Assembly (NCBI RefSeq): GCF_008180195.1
Contig: NZ_VTAV01000001.1
Span: forward strand, 868,001 to 932,000
Direction of reading: 5' to 3'
Length of the DNA stretch: 64,000 nt
DNA from: Sphingobacterium phlebotomi
GTDB taxonomy: Bacteria > Bacteroidota > Bacteroidia > Sphingobacteriales > Sphingobacteriaceae
This document shows, in pieces, positions 9,590 through 19,600 of this stretch. The notes under the pieces are model-generated. The model saw only the letters and a list, made by a program, of their open reading frames with translations. It searched no databases and had not been told where the DNA came from. The translations under genes were made by a program, and so were the position numbers. How positions within the stretch are numbered: the first letter of the stretch is position 1; every line of letters starts with the position of its first letter.

Positions 9590-11719
9590 ATGAAAAGATA
9601 CACATGTCCAATGCACCTGCAGGTGATGAAGGACGAACCTGGAAAATGTCCGATCTGCGGCATGGATTTAGTGCCGATGGGTGGTTCACAAAAGCAGTCA
9701 CATTCGCACCACCACCACCATCACGACACCCATTCAGACCACTCAAACCACTCGGCCGGTGGATACAACAAACATGAAGGGCACCACACAAACGATTTTT
9801 TGAAACGATTTTGGGTGTCGCTGATCCTGACAGGTCCCATTCTATTACTTTCAGAAATGATACAGAATTGGTTGGGCTTTCAGATTTCATTTCCCGGTGA
9901 TAAGTATGTGTTACTGGCATTAGGAGTTGCCATTTATATTTACGGTGGCATGCCGTTTCTCAAAGGGATGGTCGGCGAAGTCAAAGCTAAAGCAATTGGA
10001 ATGATGACCCTTGTTGCAATAGCGATCACCGTAGCTTTTGTATATTCCGTTGCGGTAGTTTTTGGTCTGCCCGGCATGGATTTCTTTTGGGAATTGGCTA
10101 CGCTTATCGTGATCATGCTGCTGGGGCATTGGTTGGAAATGCGTTCGCAAATGGCAGCCTCCAAGGCATTACAATCCCTTGTGGCTTTGTTGCCAAATGA
10201 AGTAACTGTTGAACGAAATGGTGAAGCTCTGAAAATAAAACTGGAAGAACTAAAAAACGGTGAGACCGTTATCATCAGGCCCGGTGAAAAAATCCCGGCT
10301 GATGGGGTAATTTCAGGAGGAAATTCATCTGTAAATGAAAGTATGCTGACAGGAGAAAGCGTTCCTGTAAAAAAGCAGGCAGGTGGAAAAGTGATTGCCG
10401 GATCTATTAATGGCGATGGCATGCTAAAAATAACCGCAACCGGTGTAGGGAAGGATAGTTATCTCAATAAAGTCATCAATCTTGTACAAGAGGCACAAGA
10501 GGCAAAGTCCAATACGCAAAACCTTGCTGATAAGGTAGCAAAGTGGCTCACATTCATCGCCATCGCAGTAGGTGTAGGCACCTTTATTTATTGGTTCAGC
10601 AGCAGCGGCGACCTTGCTTTTGCTCTGGAAAGAATGGTCACGGTTATGGTTACAGCCTGTCCGCACGCATTGGGTGTTGCTATACCATTAGTGGTCGCCA
10701 TTTCGACCACCCTTTCAGCAACAAACGGTCTGCTGATCCGCAATCGAACCGCGTTTGAAACTACACGGAATTTGTCTACCATTATTTTTGATAAAACAGG
10801 AACGCTTACCCAAGGCTCTCACGCTGTGGAAAGGGTAATCCCGGTAACCGATGAATATACAGCTGACGACATCATCATGTATGCGGCGGCGGTTCAACAA
10901 AATTCCGAGCATCATATTGCCAAAGGCGTGATGACAACCTTGAAAGAAAGGAGCCTTGAATTATGGAACTCAGAAGATTTTCAATACATGCAGGGTATCG
11001 GTGTCCAAGGCGTCGTAAATAAGAAAAAAGTTGTGGCTGCCGGTCCCAACTATTTTAAAGCAAATAATTTATCAATGCCTGAAATTCCAACAGAGATCAA
11101 TCAAGATGCTGAAACCGTGAATTTTGTTTTGATTAACGATAAGGTAATTGGAATAATCACCTTGGCGGACAGTATTCGTCAAGGATCTCAAGAGGCAATT
11201 GATGAATTAAGAAAGATGAACATCAAATCTTTCCTGCTCACGGGCGATAATGAACACATAGCCAAAGCGGTTTCCGATAAATTAGGGATGGATGGCTTTA
11301 TGGCCAATGTTCTGCCCCACCAAAAACAGGAAAAGGTAAAAGAGTATCAGGCAGCCGGAGAAATTGTAGCAATGACCGGAGACGGCGTGAATGATGCGCC
11401 CGCTTTAGCACAGGCAGATGTCGGCATAGCAGTGGGTTCCGGAACAGATGTAGCGGCCGAAACTGCGGATATTATCTTAGTAAACAGTGATCCACGGGAT
11501 GTAATGAAATTAGTGGATTTTGGAAAACGGACATACAAGAAAATGGTTCAAAATCTTATTTGGGCTGTAGGTTACAACGTGGTAGCCATTCCTTTAGCAG
11601 CAGGGATATTGTATCCAAATTTCGTACTCAGCCCTGCAATGGGTGCGGTGTTGATGAGCGTTAGTACCATTGTAGTAGCGATCAATGCGAGCCTCTTAAA
11701 ATTAAAACCGCTAAAATGA
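9590..11719 (+). CDS. copB: copper/silver-translocating P-type ATPase, CopB (P1B-3) type
   Basis: Exports copper or silver from the cytoplasm using ATP. The 709-residue protein begins with a heavy-metal-binding domain (YTCPMHLQV...CPICGMDL, residues 4-29) and a His-rich tail with six consecutive His. Core motifs are complete: the TM metal site CPH at 357-359, typical of the CopB subgroup rather than the CPC of CopA; the phosphorylation site DKTGTLT at 401; the actuator TGES; and GDGVNDAP at 597. The nucleotide-binding HP motif reads SEHHIA (439-444), with His in place of the usual Pro. The C-terminal helices carry the YN and MSxS residues of the family. It sits 37 bp after the ATP-cone gene and 45 bp before the multicopper oxidase. 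Confidence 0.93.
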   Translation: MKRYTCPMHLQVMKDEPGKCPICGMDLVPMGGSQKQSHSHHHHHHDTHSDHSNHSAGGYNKHEGHHTNDFLKRFWVSLILTGPILLLSEMIQNWLGFQISFPGDKYVLLALGVAIYIYGGMPFLKGMVGEVKAKAIGMMTLVAIAITVAFVYSVAVVFGLPGMDFFWELATLIVIMLLGHWLEMRSQMAASKALQSLVALLPNEVTVERNGEALKIKLEELKNGETVIIRPGEKIPADGVISGGNSSVNESMLTGESVPVKKQAGGKVIAGSINGDGMLKITATGVGKDSYLNKVINLVQEAQEAKSNTQNLADKVAKWLTFIAIAVGVGTFIYWFSSSGDLAFALERMVTVMVTACPHALGVAIPLVVAISTTLSATNGLLIRNRTAFETTRNLSTIIFDKTGTLTQGSHAVERVIPVTDEYTADDIIMYAAAVQQNSEHHIAKGVMTTLKERSLELWNSEDFQYMQGIGVQGVVNKKKVVAAGPNYFKANNLSMPEIPTEINQDAETVNFVLINDKVIGIITLADSIRQGSQEAIDELRKMNIKSFLLTGDNEHIAKAVSDKLGMDGFMANVLPHQKQEKVKEYQAAGEIVAMTGDGVNDAPALAQADVGIAVGSGTDVAAETADIILVNSDPRDVMKLVDFGKRTYKKMVQNLIWAVGYNVVAIPLAAGILYPNFVLSPAMGAVLMSVSTIVVAINASLLKLKPLK

Positions 11720-11764
11720 TGGTGGCAATCAATCCTTGTCGAACAGTAACAACAACAATATGTT

Positions 11765-14251
11765 ATGAGATATAATTTAATACTGCTACTTATGCTTGTT
11801 ACGATAAGCAGTAGCGCTCAATCAGCACACTCATCTCATGAGCAAAAAATGGGTAACCCACAAATAAATGTAAATGAGGGCGAGACGGAACAACAAAAGG
11901 CATACACCTGTCCAATGCATCTAGAAATACTCTCCGATAAACCGGGAAACTGTCCCAAATGCGGGATGAAGCTTGTTCCTAAAAAGATGGAGGGTAACGA
12001 AAGCCACGGAGAGATGAATATGAACAAGCAAGCCCAAGAAAATGTCCCAATGCTTCCAGAGAAGATAATTGGTGGCGGAAAGGTTGTAAAATACCATCTG
12101 TATGTAAAAGACACCGTTGTTACCTATGGCGGAAAATCCAAAAGAGCTATCGCAGTTAATGGACAGATACCGATGCCCACATTGACATTTACGGAAGGGG
12201 ACACGGCAGAGATCATGGTACACAACCTTATGGACGAAGCCACATCCCTGCATTGGCATGGTGTAATGCTGCCCAACAAAGAAGATGGTGTTCCTTGGCT
12301 GACCCAAAAGCCCATTGAGCCAAATTCTACCTATACGTATCGCTTTCCGATAATCCAACATGGTACGCATTGGTACCATTCGCATTCCGGCATGCAGGAA
12401 CAGATAGGTATGTATGGTTCTTTCATAATGAATAAACGTGAGGGTGATCCCACATTCAGGAAAGGTATTGATGATCTGCCTACAGTTCCTTTGATTTTAA
12501 GTGAATGGACAAATTTAAATCCAGACAATGTCCACCGGATGCTTCATAATGCCAATGACTGGTTTGCAATTAAGAAAGGGACGACCCAAAGTTATCTGGA
12601 AGCTATAAAAGAAGGACATTTTAAAACGAAAGTTACAAACGAGTGGAAACGTATGCTTGCGATGGATGTCAGTGATGTTTATTATGATAAATTTTTGATC
12701 AACGGCGCAGATGGGCAGCAACTCTCACAATTTAAGGCGGGAGACAAAGTTCGGTTGAGGATCGCTAATGGTGGTGCTTCATCCTATTTTTGGATCAATT
12801 ACGCAGGTGGAAAGATTACCGTCGTTGCCAGTGACGGGAATGATGTCGAACCGGTTGAAGTGGATAGGCTGATCGTAGGGGTTTCGGAAACTTACGATAT
12901 CATCGTTACCATTCCTGAGCCAAATAATTCCTATGAGTTATTGGTTACCCCTGAGGATCGCACCGAATCTGCATCGATTTATATCGGCGAAGGAAGGAAA
13001 GTACCACATCCCCCACTTCCGAAACTTAAATACTTTGAGGGCATGAAGATGATGAACGATATGATGAAAATGAACGGGGACATGAAGGACATGGGGATGA
13101 AAATGAGTCTCCAAAAGATGGACATGAATTCGGTAATGTATCCCGAGATCACAGGTGATAAAAATGGTAATAAAGCGATGGGTAAAATGGAAATGGACTC
13201 CTCAATGGATCACTCAGCCCATGATATGTCAAGTTATGACATCGTTACCTTAAATTACGACATGCTTAAATCACCGTACAATACCGAACTGTCAAAAGAT
13301 CAACCGCTAAAAGAAGTGACCTTTACGCTCACAGGGAACATGAATAGGTATGTCTGGAGCATGGATAACAAGGTTCTTTCCGAAGTGGATAAGATTCCTG
13401 TCAAGAAAGGAGAAATTCTCAGGATTAAACTGTTCAACAACTCCATGATGCGGCATCCAATGCATCTCCACGGATTTGATTTCCGTGTCCTAAATAGTAA
13501 TGGAATACAGTCCCCGCTAAAGAATGTCATTGACATCATGCCTATGGAGACGAATATCATTGAATTTGCCGCCAATACCGAGGGTGACTGGTTCTTCCAT
13601 TGTCATATTATGTATCATATGATGGCAGGTATGAACCGGGTTTTTGCAGTAGGCGATTATCAAAACCCAAATCTGCCTAACAAAGAAAAAGCATATAAAA
13701 AACTGCAAAAAGAGAGCAATGGATGGCATTTTATGGCTGAGAACGACTTTGCTACAAATGGTAACGACGGGCAGGCAATGCTTCAAAATACACGCTGGAA
13801 ACTTAGTACCGAATGGAGATTAGGTTATAATAATCGCCATGGATATGAAACTGAAACGCACTTCGGTCGATATATCGGAAAAATGCAGTGGTTTATGCCT
13901 TTCGTAGGCTTCGATTGGAGATATCGGGAATTTGGCAGCCATGAGATCGAAAAGAATATGTTCGGACAGAAAAACACGAAAAATAAAAGAGCCAAACTAA
14001 GTGCAGGTTTCGTTTACACTTTACCTATGCTGGTCGATTTTCAAGCTGAGGTATATTCAGACGGTATTGTCCGCCTCCAATTAGCAAGGGAGGATATCCC
14101 TTTGACTGCAAGATTGAGAGGGGCATTTATGGTAAATACAGACAAAGAGTATATGGGTGGTCTAAAATACATTTTGACCAGAAACATTGCCGCTACTACC
14201 CATTATGACAGCGATATGGGCTGGGGGTTCGGATTGAATTTGTCCTATTAA
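11765..14251 (+). CDS. multicopper oxidase (CopA/PcoA type) with metal-binding domain and C-terminal outer-membrane-like barrel
   Basis: Oxidises Cu(I) to less toxic Cu(II) outside the cytoplasm. The 828-residue protein has a signal peptide (1-20) and a heavy-metal-binding domain at 47-72 (YTCPMHLEI...CPKCGMKL). Three cupredoxin domains follow with all four copper motifs: HWHG (163), HWYHSH (202), HPMHLHG (about 564) and HCHIMYHMMAGM (about 612, with type-1 Cys and axial Met). A Met-rich loop lies near 427-460 (MKMMNDMMKMNGDM). The last 140 residues no longer look like an oxidase. They show alternating aromatic strands ending GWGFGLNLSY, as in CopB/PcoB outer-membrane proteins, so the gene looks like a PcoA-PcoB fusion. 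A strong terminator follows. Confidence 0.9.
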   Translation: MRYNLILLLMLVTISSSAQSAHSSHEQKMGNPQINVNEGETEQQKAYTCPMHLEILSDKPGNCPKCGMKLVPKKMEGNESHGEMNMNKQAQENVPMLPEKIIGGGKVVKYHLYVKDTVVTYGGKSKRAIAVNGQIPMPTLTFTEGDTAEIMVHNLMDEATSLHWHGVMLPNKEDGVPWLTQKPIEPNSTYTYRFPIIQHGTHWYHSHSGMQEQIGMYGSFIMNKREGDPTFRKGIDDLPTVPLILSEWTNLNPDNVHRMLHNANDWFAIKKGTTQSYLEAIKEGHFKTKVTNEWKRMLAMDVSDVYYDKFLINGADGQQLSQFKAGDKVRLRIANGGASSYFWINYAGGKITVVASDGNDVEPVEVDRLIVGVSETYDIIVTIPEPNNSYELLVTPEDRTESASIYIGEGRKVPHPPLPKLKYFEGMKMMNDMMKMNGDMKDMGMKMSLQKMDMNSVMYPEITGDKNGNKAMGKMEMDSSMDHSAHDMSSYDIVTLNYDMLKSPYNTELSKDQPLKEVTFTLTGNMNRYVWSMDNKVLSEVDKIPVKKGEILRIKLFNNSMMRHPMHLHGFDFRVLNSNGIQSPLKNVIDIMPMETNIIEFAANTEGDWFFHCHIMYHMMAGMNRVFAVGDYQNPNLPNKEKAYKKLQKESNGWHFMAENDFATNGNDGQAMLQNTRWKLSTEWRLGYNNRHGYETETHFGRYIGKMQWFMPFVGFDWRYREFGSHEIEKNMFGQKNTKNKRAKLSAGFVYTLPMLVDFQAEVYSDGIVRLQLAREDIPLTARLRGAFMVNTDKEYMGGLKYILTRNIAATTHYDSDMGWGFGLNLSY

Positions 14252-14265
14252 GTTTGACTTTCTAT

Positions 14266-14294
14266 GAGGTCGGATTTAGAATCCGACCTCTTTT
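14266..14294 (+). terminator. intrinsic terminator after the multicopper oxidase gene
   Basis: An 11-bp perfect stem (GAGGTCGGATT paired with AATCCGACCTC, 3-nt loop) is followed by TTTT, 15 bp after the oxidase stop. It ends the copper operon before the rteC-like gene. Confidence 0.85.
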
Positions 14295-14316
14295 GATGAA
14301 TTAAAAATGTTACTTA

Positions 14317-15144
14317 ATGAGCAATTATTACGAAGAAATAATAAAGAAACTAGAAGATGAAATAAAAGAGGTGTCTCTTGAACTGGATGGTTCCATAGCT
14401 TTGTATGAAGTTATTATCGAGTTGATATTATCGAGACTTTCCGAAATAAAGGAATATACACTAAAAAATGGCTTTGATAGTATAAATGAAGAGATCCACT
14501 TTTTCAAATATCAAAAACCAGTCATTGTTGCAAAACTCATTTACTATAACGCTATCTATAAAATAGAGACAAAAAAACCTAATGATATAAAAGCTATTAG
14601 GAAATACATTAATGGTGAGCTAAGGAAACTTAAACGGTATTTTGAGAGTAACCTTGAATTCTATAAATATTACCGAACAGGCAGTTCATTTGTAGATGAA
14701 AAGTTATTTGTTCGGGGCAAACACGATATAAAGTTAAGTTTGGACACGGTTTATTTTGAAACCGACCACCGGTTTTCTACATCCCACGATTATAAGGCGG
14801 CAAAAATAATTGCCAATGACCTGATTCAAGTTTATCTCGAAGACCAACTTCACAACATAATCTATAAAGATAAATCAATAGACCTACCAACATTAAGTTG
14901 GACGGGAAGCAAAGCGGCTTTAACGGAATTGATTTACGGACTGCATTCTCAAGCCGTCTTCAATAATGGGAATACAGATATTATAACCATAGTCAGATTT
15001 TTTGAAAACAGTTTTAATGTTGATTTGGGCGATTTTTACCATACATTTTTGGAACTCAAAGCAAGAAAGCTGAACCGAACGAAATTCCTTGACAGCTTAC
15101 GTGATGCTTTGATTAAAAAAATGGAAGAACAGGACGAAATATAA
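14317..15144 (+). CDS. RteC-like regulator, second copy in the element
   Basis: A 275-residue RteC-family protein. In CTnDOT, RteC activates the excision operon by binding an inverted repeat. It matches the other copy here (30835-31680) along its length; shared blocks include KLIYYNAIYKIET, FYKYYRTGS and DYKAAKIIAND. The two have diverged considerably, so they are not a recent duplication. This copy is on the plus strand, 22 bp after the copper-operon terminator, with no excisionase gene beside it. It could be a relic of an earlier element that brought the copper genes, or it could control something else. A long palindrome lies 75 bp downstream. Confidence 0.85.
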   Translation: MSNYYEEIIKKLEDEIKEVSLELDGSIALYEVIIELILSRLSEIKEYTLKNGFDSINEEIHFFKYQKPVIVAKLIYYNAIYKIETKKPNDIKAIRKYINGELRKLKRYFESNLEFYKYYRTGSSFVDEKLFVRGKHDIKLSLDTVYFETDHRFSTSHDYKAAKIIANDLIQVYLEDQLHNIIYKDKSIDLPTLSWTGSKAALTELIYGLHSQAVFNNGNTDIITIVRFFENSFNVDLGDFYHTFLELKARKLNRTKFLDSLRDALIKKMEEQDEI

Positions 15145-15219
15145 AATCAAAAGACGATTTTGTCGATCATTATTCGGCGAAGGAGCCAGTCCATGAGATA
15201 GAATTAAAGCCTTCGGCAA

Positions 15220-15279
15220 CTCCTTTTAGGGTTCGTGCTCAGAGGCTGAAAGCCTCGAGTGCGAACCCTAAAAGGAGTG
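15220..15279. repeat. 60-nt near-perfect palindrome between convergent genes
   Basis: Arms of 22 nt (15220-15241 and 15258-15279, outer sequence ACTCCTTTTAGGGTTCG) pair completely in RNA if two G-U pairs are allowed. The middle adds a 5-bp stem, GAGGC/GCCTC, with loop TGAAA. It sits in the 270-bp gap 15145-15414 between the rteC-like gene and the copper-storage gene, which converge. There is no T-tract, so an ordinary terminator is unlikely. The rest of the gap shows no gene; 15285-15302 carries a TGTGACACAG-like stretch that may be an insertion-sequence remnant but cannot be supported. Confidence 0.7.
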
Positions 15280-15414
15280 ATGTGACACAGTTCAGTTTAC
15301 ACTACCGTCCATTTTCCTCTTTCCCTAACTATCGTTTACAAATGGAAACGGTCCTGAAATTCTTTACCCAGTTTGAATTCATTGGAGGTTTTTAGACTTC
15401 TACCAATAATGAGA

Positions 15415-15750
15415 TTATACCGCCGTTGCCATTTGCTCACAAGCTTCTGCGCATTTGTAGCAAGCATCCGCACACTCTTTGCAATGTTGCATATCATGCT
15501 TAGCACATTCATCTCCACACGCTCTACAAATCTCCGCACATAGCTTGCAAAGGTGACGGCTATATTGGCTTCCCAAACTCATGAGTTCGGCTGCGGCTCT
15601 ACATATGGCTGCACATTCCAGATCAAGCTGGATACATCGAGCCATCATTTTTACATTGTCCTCTTGCAAGCAAGAAGCTGCACAATGGTTACAAGCTACA
15701 GCACAGGCGTAGCATTCGTCAATACATTTTTGAAATTGTTGATGTGACAT
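15415..15750 (-). CDS. four-helix-bundle copper-binding protein, Csp-like
   Basis: A 111-residue protein with 19 Cys, most in CxxxC or CxxC spacing along four helices (KCIDECYACAVACNHCAASC at the N-terminus, HCKECADACYKCAEACEQM at the C-terminus). This is the pattern of copper-storage proteins (Csp, DUF326 family), which hold many Cu(I) ions in the core of a helical bundle. No signal peptide is visible, so it resembles the cytosolic Csp3 type. It is encoded on the minus strand, 28 bp after the DUF305 lipoprotein gene, and is probably cotranscribed with it. It would buffer cytosolic Cu(I) alongside the efflux systems. Confidence 0.9.
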   Translation of the reverse strand: MSHQQFQKCIDECYACAVACNHCAASCLQEDNVKMMARCIQLDLECAAICRAAAELMSLGSQYSRHLCKLCAEICRACGDECAKHDMQHCKECADACYKCAEACEQMATAV

Positions 15751-15778
15751 AATTTTATTGTTTAAAGTGAGAAATTAT

Positions 15779-16399
15779 TTATCTATTCTTATTAGCTAAT
15801 AACCAGGTTTGAATCTCCGAGATTTCCTGATCCTGTTTTTCAATAATATTTTTTGCCATTGTCTGCATAGCACTTTCGTGTCCGTAAATAAGTTCCAATC
15901 TTGCGTTTTCAATTGCATTTTGATGATGCTGAATCATCAACATGGCAAAATCGTGATCCGTGTCTCCATTAATGATTTGGAGATCTGTCACTCTGCCTGA
16001 GCGTTCCATATTTTTCATCTGCTCTGTAACAAATTCGGGAACATTTAGATGCGGTACGTGACCATTGAGAAATGTGGTTAATTCTTGAATCTCAGCCTTC
16101 TGGTCTTTAATTATTTTCTGGGCCATCTCCCTCATTTGCGCATCATCGCCGGATTGCAGTTCCTTATTTGCCATGTCGATCGCTCCCTGATGATGCATTC
16201 GCATCATCAGAGCAAAAGCATTATCAGGGTCGGGGGGCATTTGCATGGCCATCATCTCATCCATCATGTTGTGCATGATAGTCATCATTTCATTGTCATC
16301 GTGATTCTGGATTTTGATTTTGTTGATATCGTCCTTATCGCACGCTTGGATAAATAACAGTATTCCTGCCATTGCCATTATTTTTATCGCTAATTTCAT
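15779..16399 (-). CDS. DUF305 lipoprotein with two DUF305 repeats
   Basis: A 206-residue secreted lipoprotein. The signal peptide ends in a lipobox with Cys20 (LLFIQAC). Two DUF305 repeats follow, each with the family HHQ motif (MRMHHQGAIDMA and MIQHHQNAIENA) and ending in a K/E-rich helix. The linker after the lipobox is Met- and His-rich (MMTIMHNMMDEMMAMQM), a likely metal-binding stretch. It is probably an envelope metal binder of the copper island. The 284 bp upstream (16400-16683), between its start and the helicase stop, are AT-rich; I see no gene or clear promoter there. Confidence 0.87.
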   Translation of the reverse strand: MKLAIKIMAMAGILLFIQACDKDDINKIKIQNHDDNEMMTIMHNMMDEMMAMQMPPDPDNAFALMMRMHHQGAIDMANKELQSGDDAQMREMAQKIIKDQKAEIQELTTFLNGHVPHLNVPEFVTEQMKNMERSGRVTDLQIINGDTDHDFAMLMIQHHQNAIENARLELIYGHESAMQTMAKNIIEKQDQEISEIQTWLLANKNR

Positions 16400-16683
16400 A
16401 GATGTATATTATTATTATCAATTTCCTTTTCTCTTTTAATAATGAAATGTTAAAGACTTTTTTTGATAGAACACATAGACAGAACAACATACAATTCAAT
16501 TTGTTTAATTTTTTGGATTCAAAACGAGCTACAGATAAGATATGTGGGTGTAAGATTATTTCTGTAATGTAGTGGTTTATGCTACTATTTATTCATCAAT
16601 TTTGAAATGAATCACAGTCCAGAAATAAATTGAACGAACCTGAGATGTTGTGATTAGGAAAATGTATGAATGGGTAAATGTTT

Positions 16684-19600
16684 TTACAATACTCCCCGTG
16701 ACATATAAATACTTTTTGTCGGTACTACGCTTTCCATAGCCTTTGGATTTTCTTGCTGCTTTTCGACTTGTTCTGTAGACTTTTCTATTGGTTCCGGAGT
16801 GATAGATAACTGTATTTTCCGCTCAATTGCCGCCAACTCCGTTTTGAGTTCGCTAAGTCGGTTTTCTTTTGTCCACGTACCATTGATTACTTCCTTAAGT
16901 ATTGGAATGTTTTTTTGGAAATCTGCCATATTCTCCTGTTCTTTTCTGATATAGGTGGGCAGCTTTTCCAATGCTTTAATAAAATTTAGTGAAGCTGTTT
17001 CGGGATCTTTTGCCATTACACCATTGTTGAATGTATATTTGATAGTACCCTCACCTTGAATAAAAAAACGGTTTACACGAATATCCACCCCCTCTTTTTG
17101 CGACATTTCCGTTTTTACCAAAAGTTGAAAGCCATACAGATTACCGATTTCTTCATAATCCCCACCCGTTCGGGATTTGTCGGCAAGCTGATTGAGCTTT
17201 GCACCGATTTGTTTTATATCCGCATTGGGCGACAAACCGTCTAATTTAATAAGGTTGGCAACGGAACCGTCAGTGTTTTTTTGGATACGTCCCTGCAAAT
17301 TATTCCAATCAAGGCTCATACGGTCATAGCGGGATTGGGCTTTTCCAAGTTCTGCCTCATAATCTTCCAGTTTGTACTTGGCACTTGATTTTGAACGATT
17401 GAACGATTGCCTTTCGCTTTCCAATCCGGCAATCTGTTTCTCTATTTTAGCTTTGTCCAAAAGGTCGGTATTGCCCATAAGGATAGCTACATATTCCGAG
17501 AAATTCATACCCGACTTTTCATCCATACCACCTTCGTCAATCGTCCGTTTACCAAGATTGTTGGATTTTAATTGGTCAATAAATAGCTGTTTGTTGTGCA
17601 GCAGGTTGAACTTATAACTATCCAGCGATTTTTCAACGGCATAGATGATTACATCCACTTTATTGTCGTTAAAATGCTTGGCAATCTCATTGCCTTTGCG
17701 GATAGCCCTACCGTCCCTTTGCGCAAGGTCGGACGGTCGCCACGGCGTATCTAAATGGTGTACGGCAACGGCTCTTTTCTGTGCGTTCACACCTGTACCG
17801 AGCATACTCGTAGAACCGAAAAGGACACGGATTTTGCCCTCGTTCATTCCTTTGATTAGCTCTTTTCGTTGCTTGTCATTCTTCGCTTCCTGTATAAAGC
17901 GGATTTCGTGTGCAGGTATGTCGTGGTCTTCCACGAGCTTACGTTTGATTTCGGAGTAGATATTCCACTGATTTGGCTTGTATGTTCCCAAATCCGAGAA
18001 GATGAACTGCGTGCCTTTCTGTGCATTGAATTTATTGTAATATTTAGCAATATTATCTGCACAATGGGAAGCTTTGTTATCGGCGTGGTCTTGGTAATGG
18101 GGGTTTACCATTCGCATATCCAAAGACATCTTTCGGGCGTAGTCCGTAGCGATAAGCATTTTTGCTTTTTCTTCTTTTTTAGATAGCGGTTCTCTGCCAA
18201 GTAATTCCCCTTTGCCTGATTTGGCAAACTCCATCAGCTTTTCAATAAACTTCTCCTGGTCTGGAGTTGGAGGTATGTTGTAAAATATCTCGTTCTTTTC
18301 GGGACGGTCTATTCCAATCATTTCGGCGGTACGGTAATCCGTGATTTCGGAGTAGAATTGAGCGAGTTCCGGCACTTTGATAAAGTAGCGGAAACGCTCT
18401 TTTGCCACGATATTATTGGCGACCGAAAACTCATAATCGGTTGTTTTCTTTGCATAGATTGCCGCCCACGCATCAAAGGAATTAATTCCTTGTTTTTCCA
18501 ATGCTCGAGGTCGCAGGTATTTGAACAACAGGTACAGTTCCGTCAATGAATTGCTAATGGTGGTACCCGAAAGAAAAGTTGCACCCATATCCGCATTGGT
18601 TCGTTCTTGAATGGTGTGGATAGCAAAAAGCAGGTTAATTGCCTTTTGGCTTCCCTGTTGATTGCCCAATCCCGCAACTCTCGAATGCCGTGTGTTGAAC
18701 ATCAGATTTTTGAATTGGTGGCTTTCGTCCACAAACAAGTGGTCAATACCCATCATCTTGAAATCCACTATGTCATCTTTGCGGTTTTCAATATCGTGCG
18801 CGAGGGTTTTAAGCTTTACTTCGAGGTTTTCTTTTTGTTTTTCCGCTCCGGCAAGCATCCCCCTGGTTATTTCATTGCCTTGGCTCCGTAGGAAGTCAAG
18901 GTTTTGTTCTACACTGTCCAGTTCGATTTGGAGAATTTCCTTTTGTATTTCGGGCGATTGGGGTATCATTCCGAATTGATCATGTGTGAGTATTACGCAA
19001 TCCCAATCGTTGTTTTTAATATCACCGAAAATCCGTAACCGCTTTTGGGGGGTAAAATCATCAATGCCCGGATAAAGTATTTTGGCGTGAGGATAGGCGG
19101 TGCGGTAGGCTTCGGCAATTTCAGGTATATTCGCTTTCAGCCCGATAATCATCGGTTTGTGGACCAGTCCCAAACGCTTCATTTCCTGTGCACCCGTGCA
19201 CATTATCAACGTCTTTCCGGCACCTACTTCATGGTCGCAGATAGCACCGTTGTTGAGCTTTATCATCCAGACTGCATCCTTTTGGCTTGAATACAGTTCT
19301 TCAATACCCAATGCTTTTCGGTCCAATCCCGGAAACTCCTGATGGGAGCCGTCGTAGTTCGGTCGGACAAAACAGTTGAACGTGTCGTTGTATTGGTCAG
19401 TCAGCCTTGTCTTGAACTCATCGCTTTGGGCGTGGAGCCAATCGGTAAAGGAGGTTCGAATTTCGTCAATCTTGCTATTCGCCATCTGTATGGCTTCCAT
19501 ATCCCGTACCTTGACATCCTTTCCGTCAACCTGTACCGTTTTGGAAACATCAGGCGTGGTATTGACAAGGGCGTGTTTGAGCAGGGCAATCCCGTCATAC

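Noticed and set aside
15220..15279. integron attC site
   Set aside because: Paired arms resemble one superficially, but the RYYYAAC/GTTRRRY core arrangement, cassettes and an integrase are missing.
15280..15310. end of an IS256-like insertion sequence (TGTGACACAG...GTTTACAC-like)
   Set aside because: No transposase, no second inverted end and no target duplication could be found.
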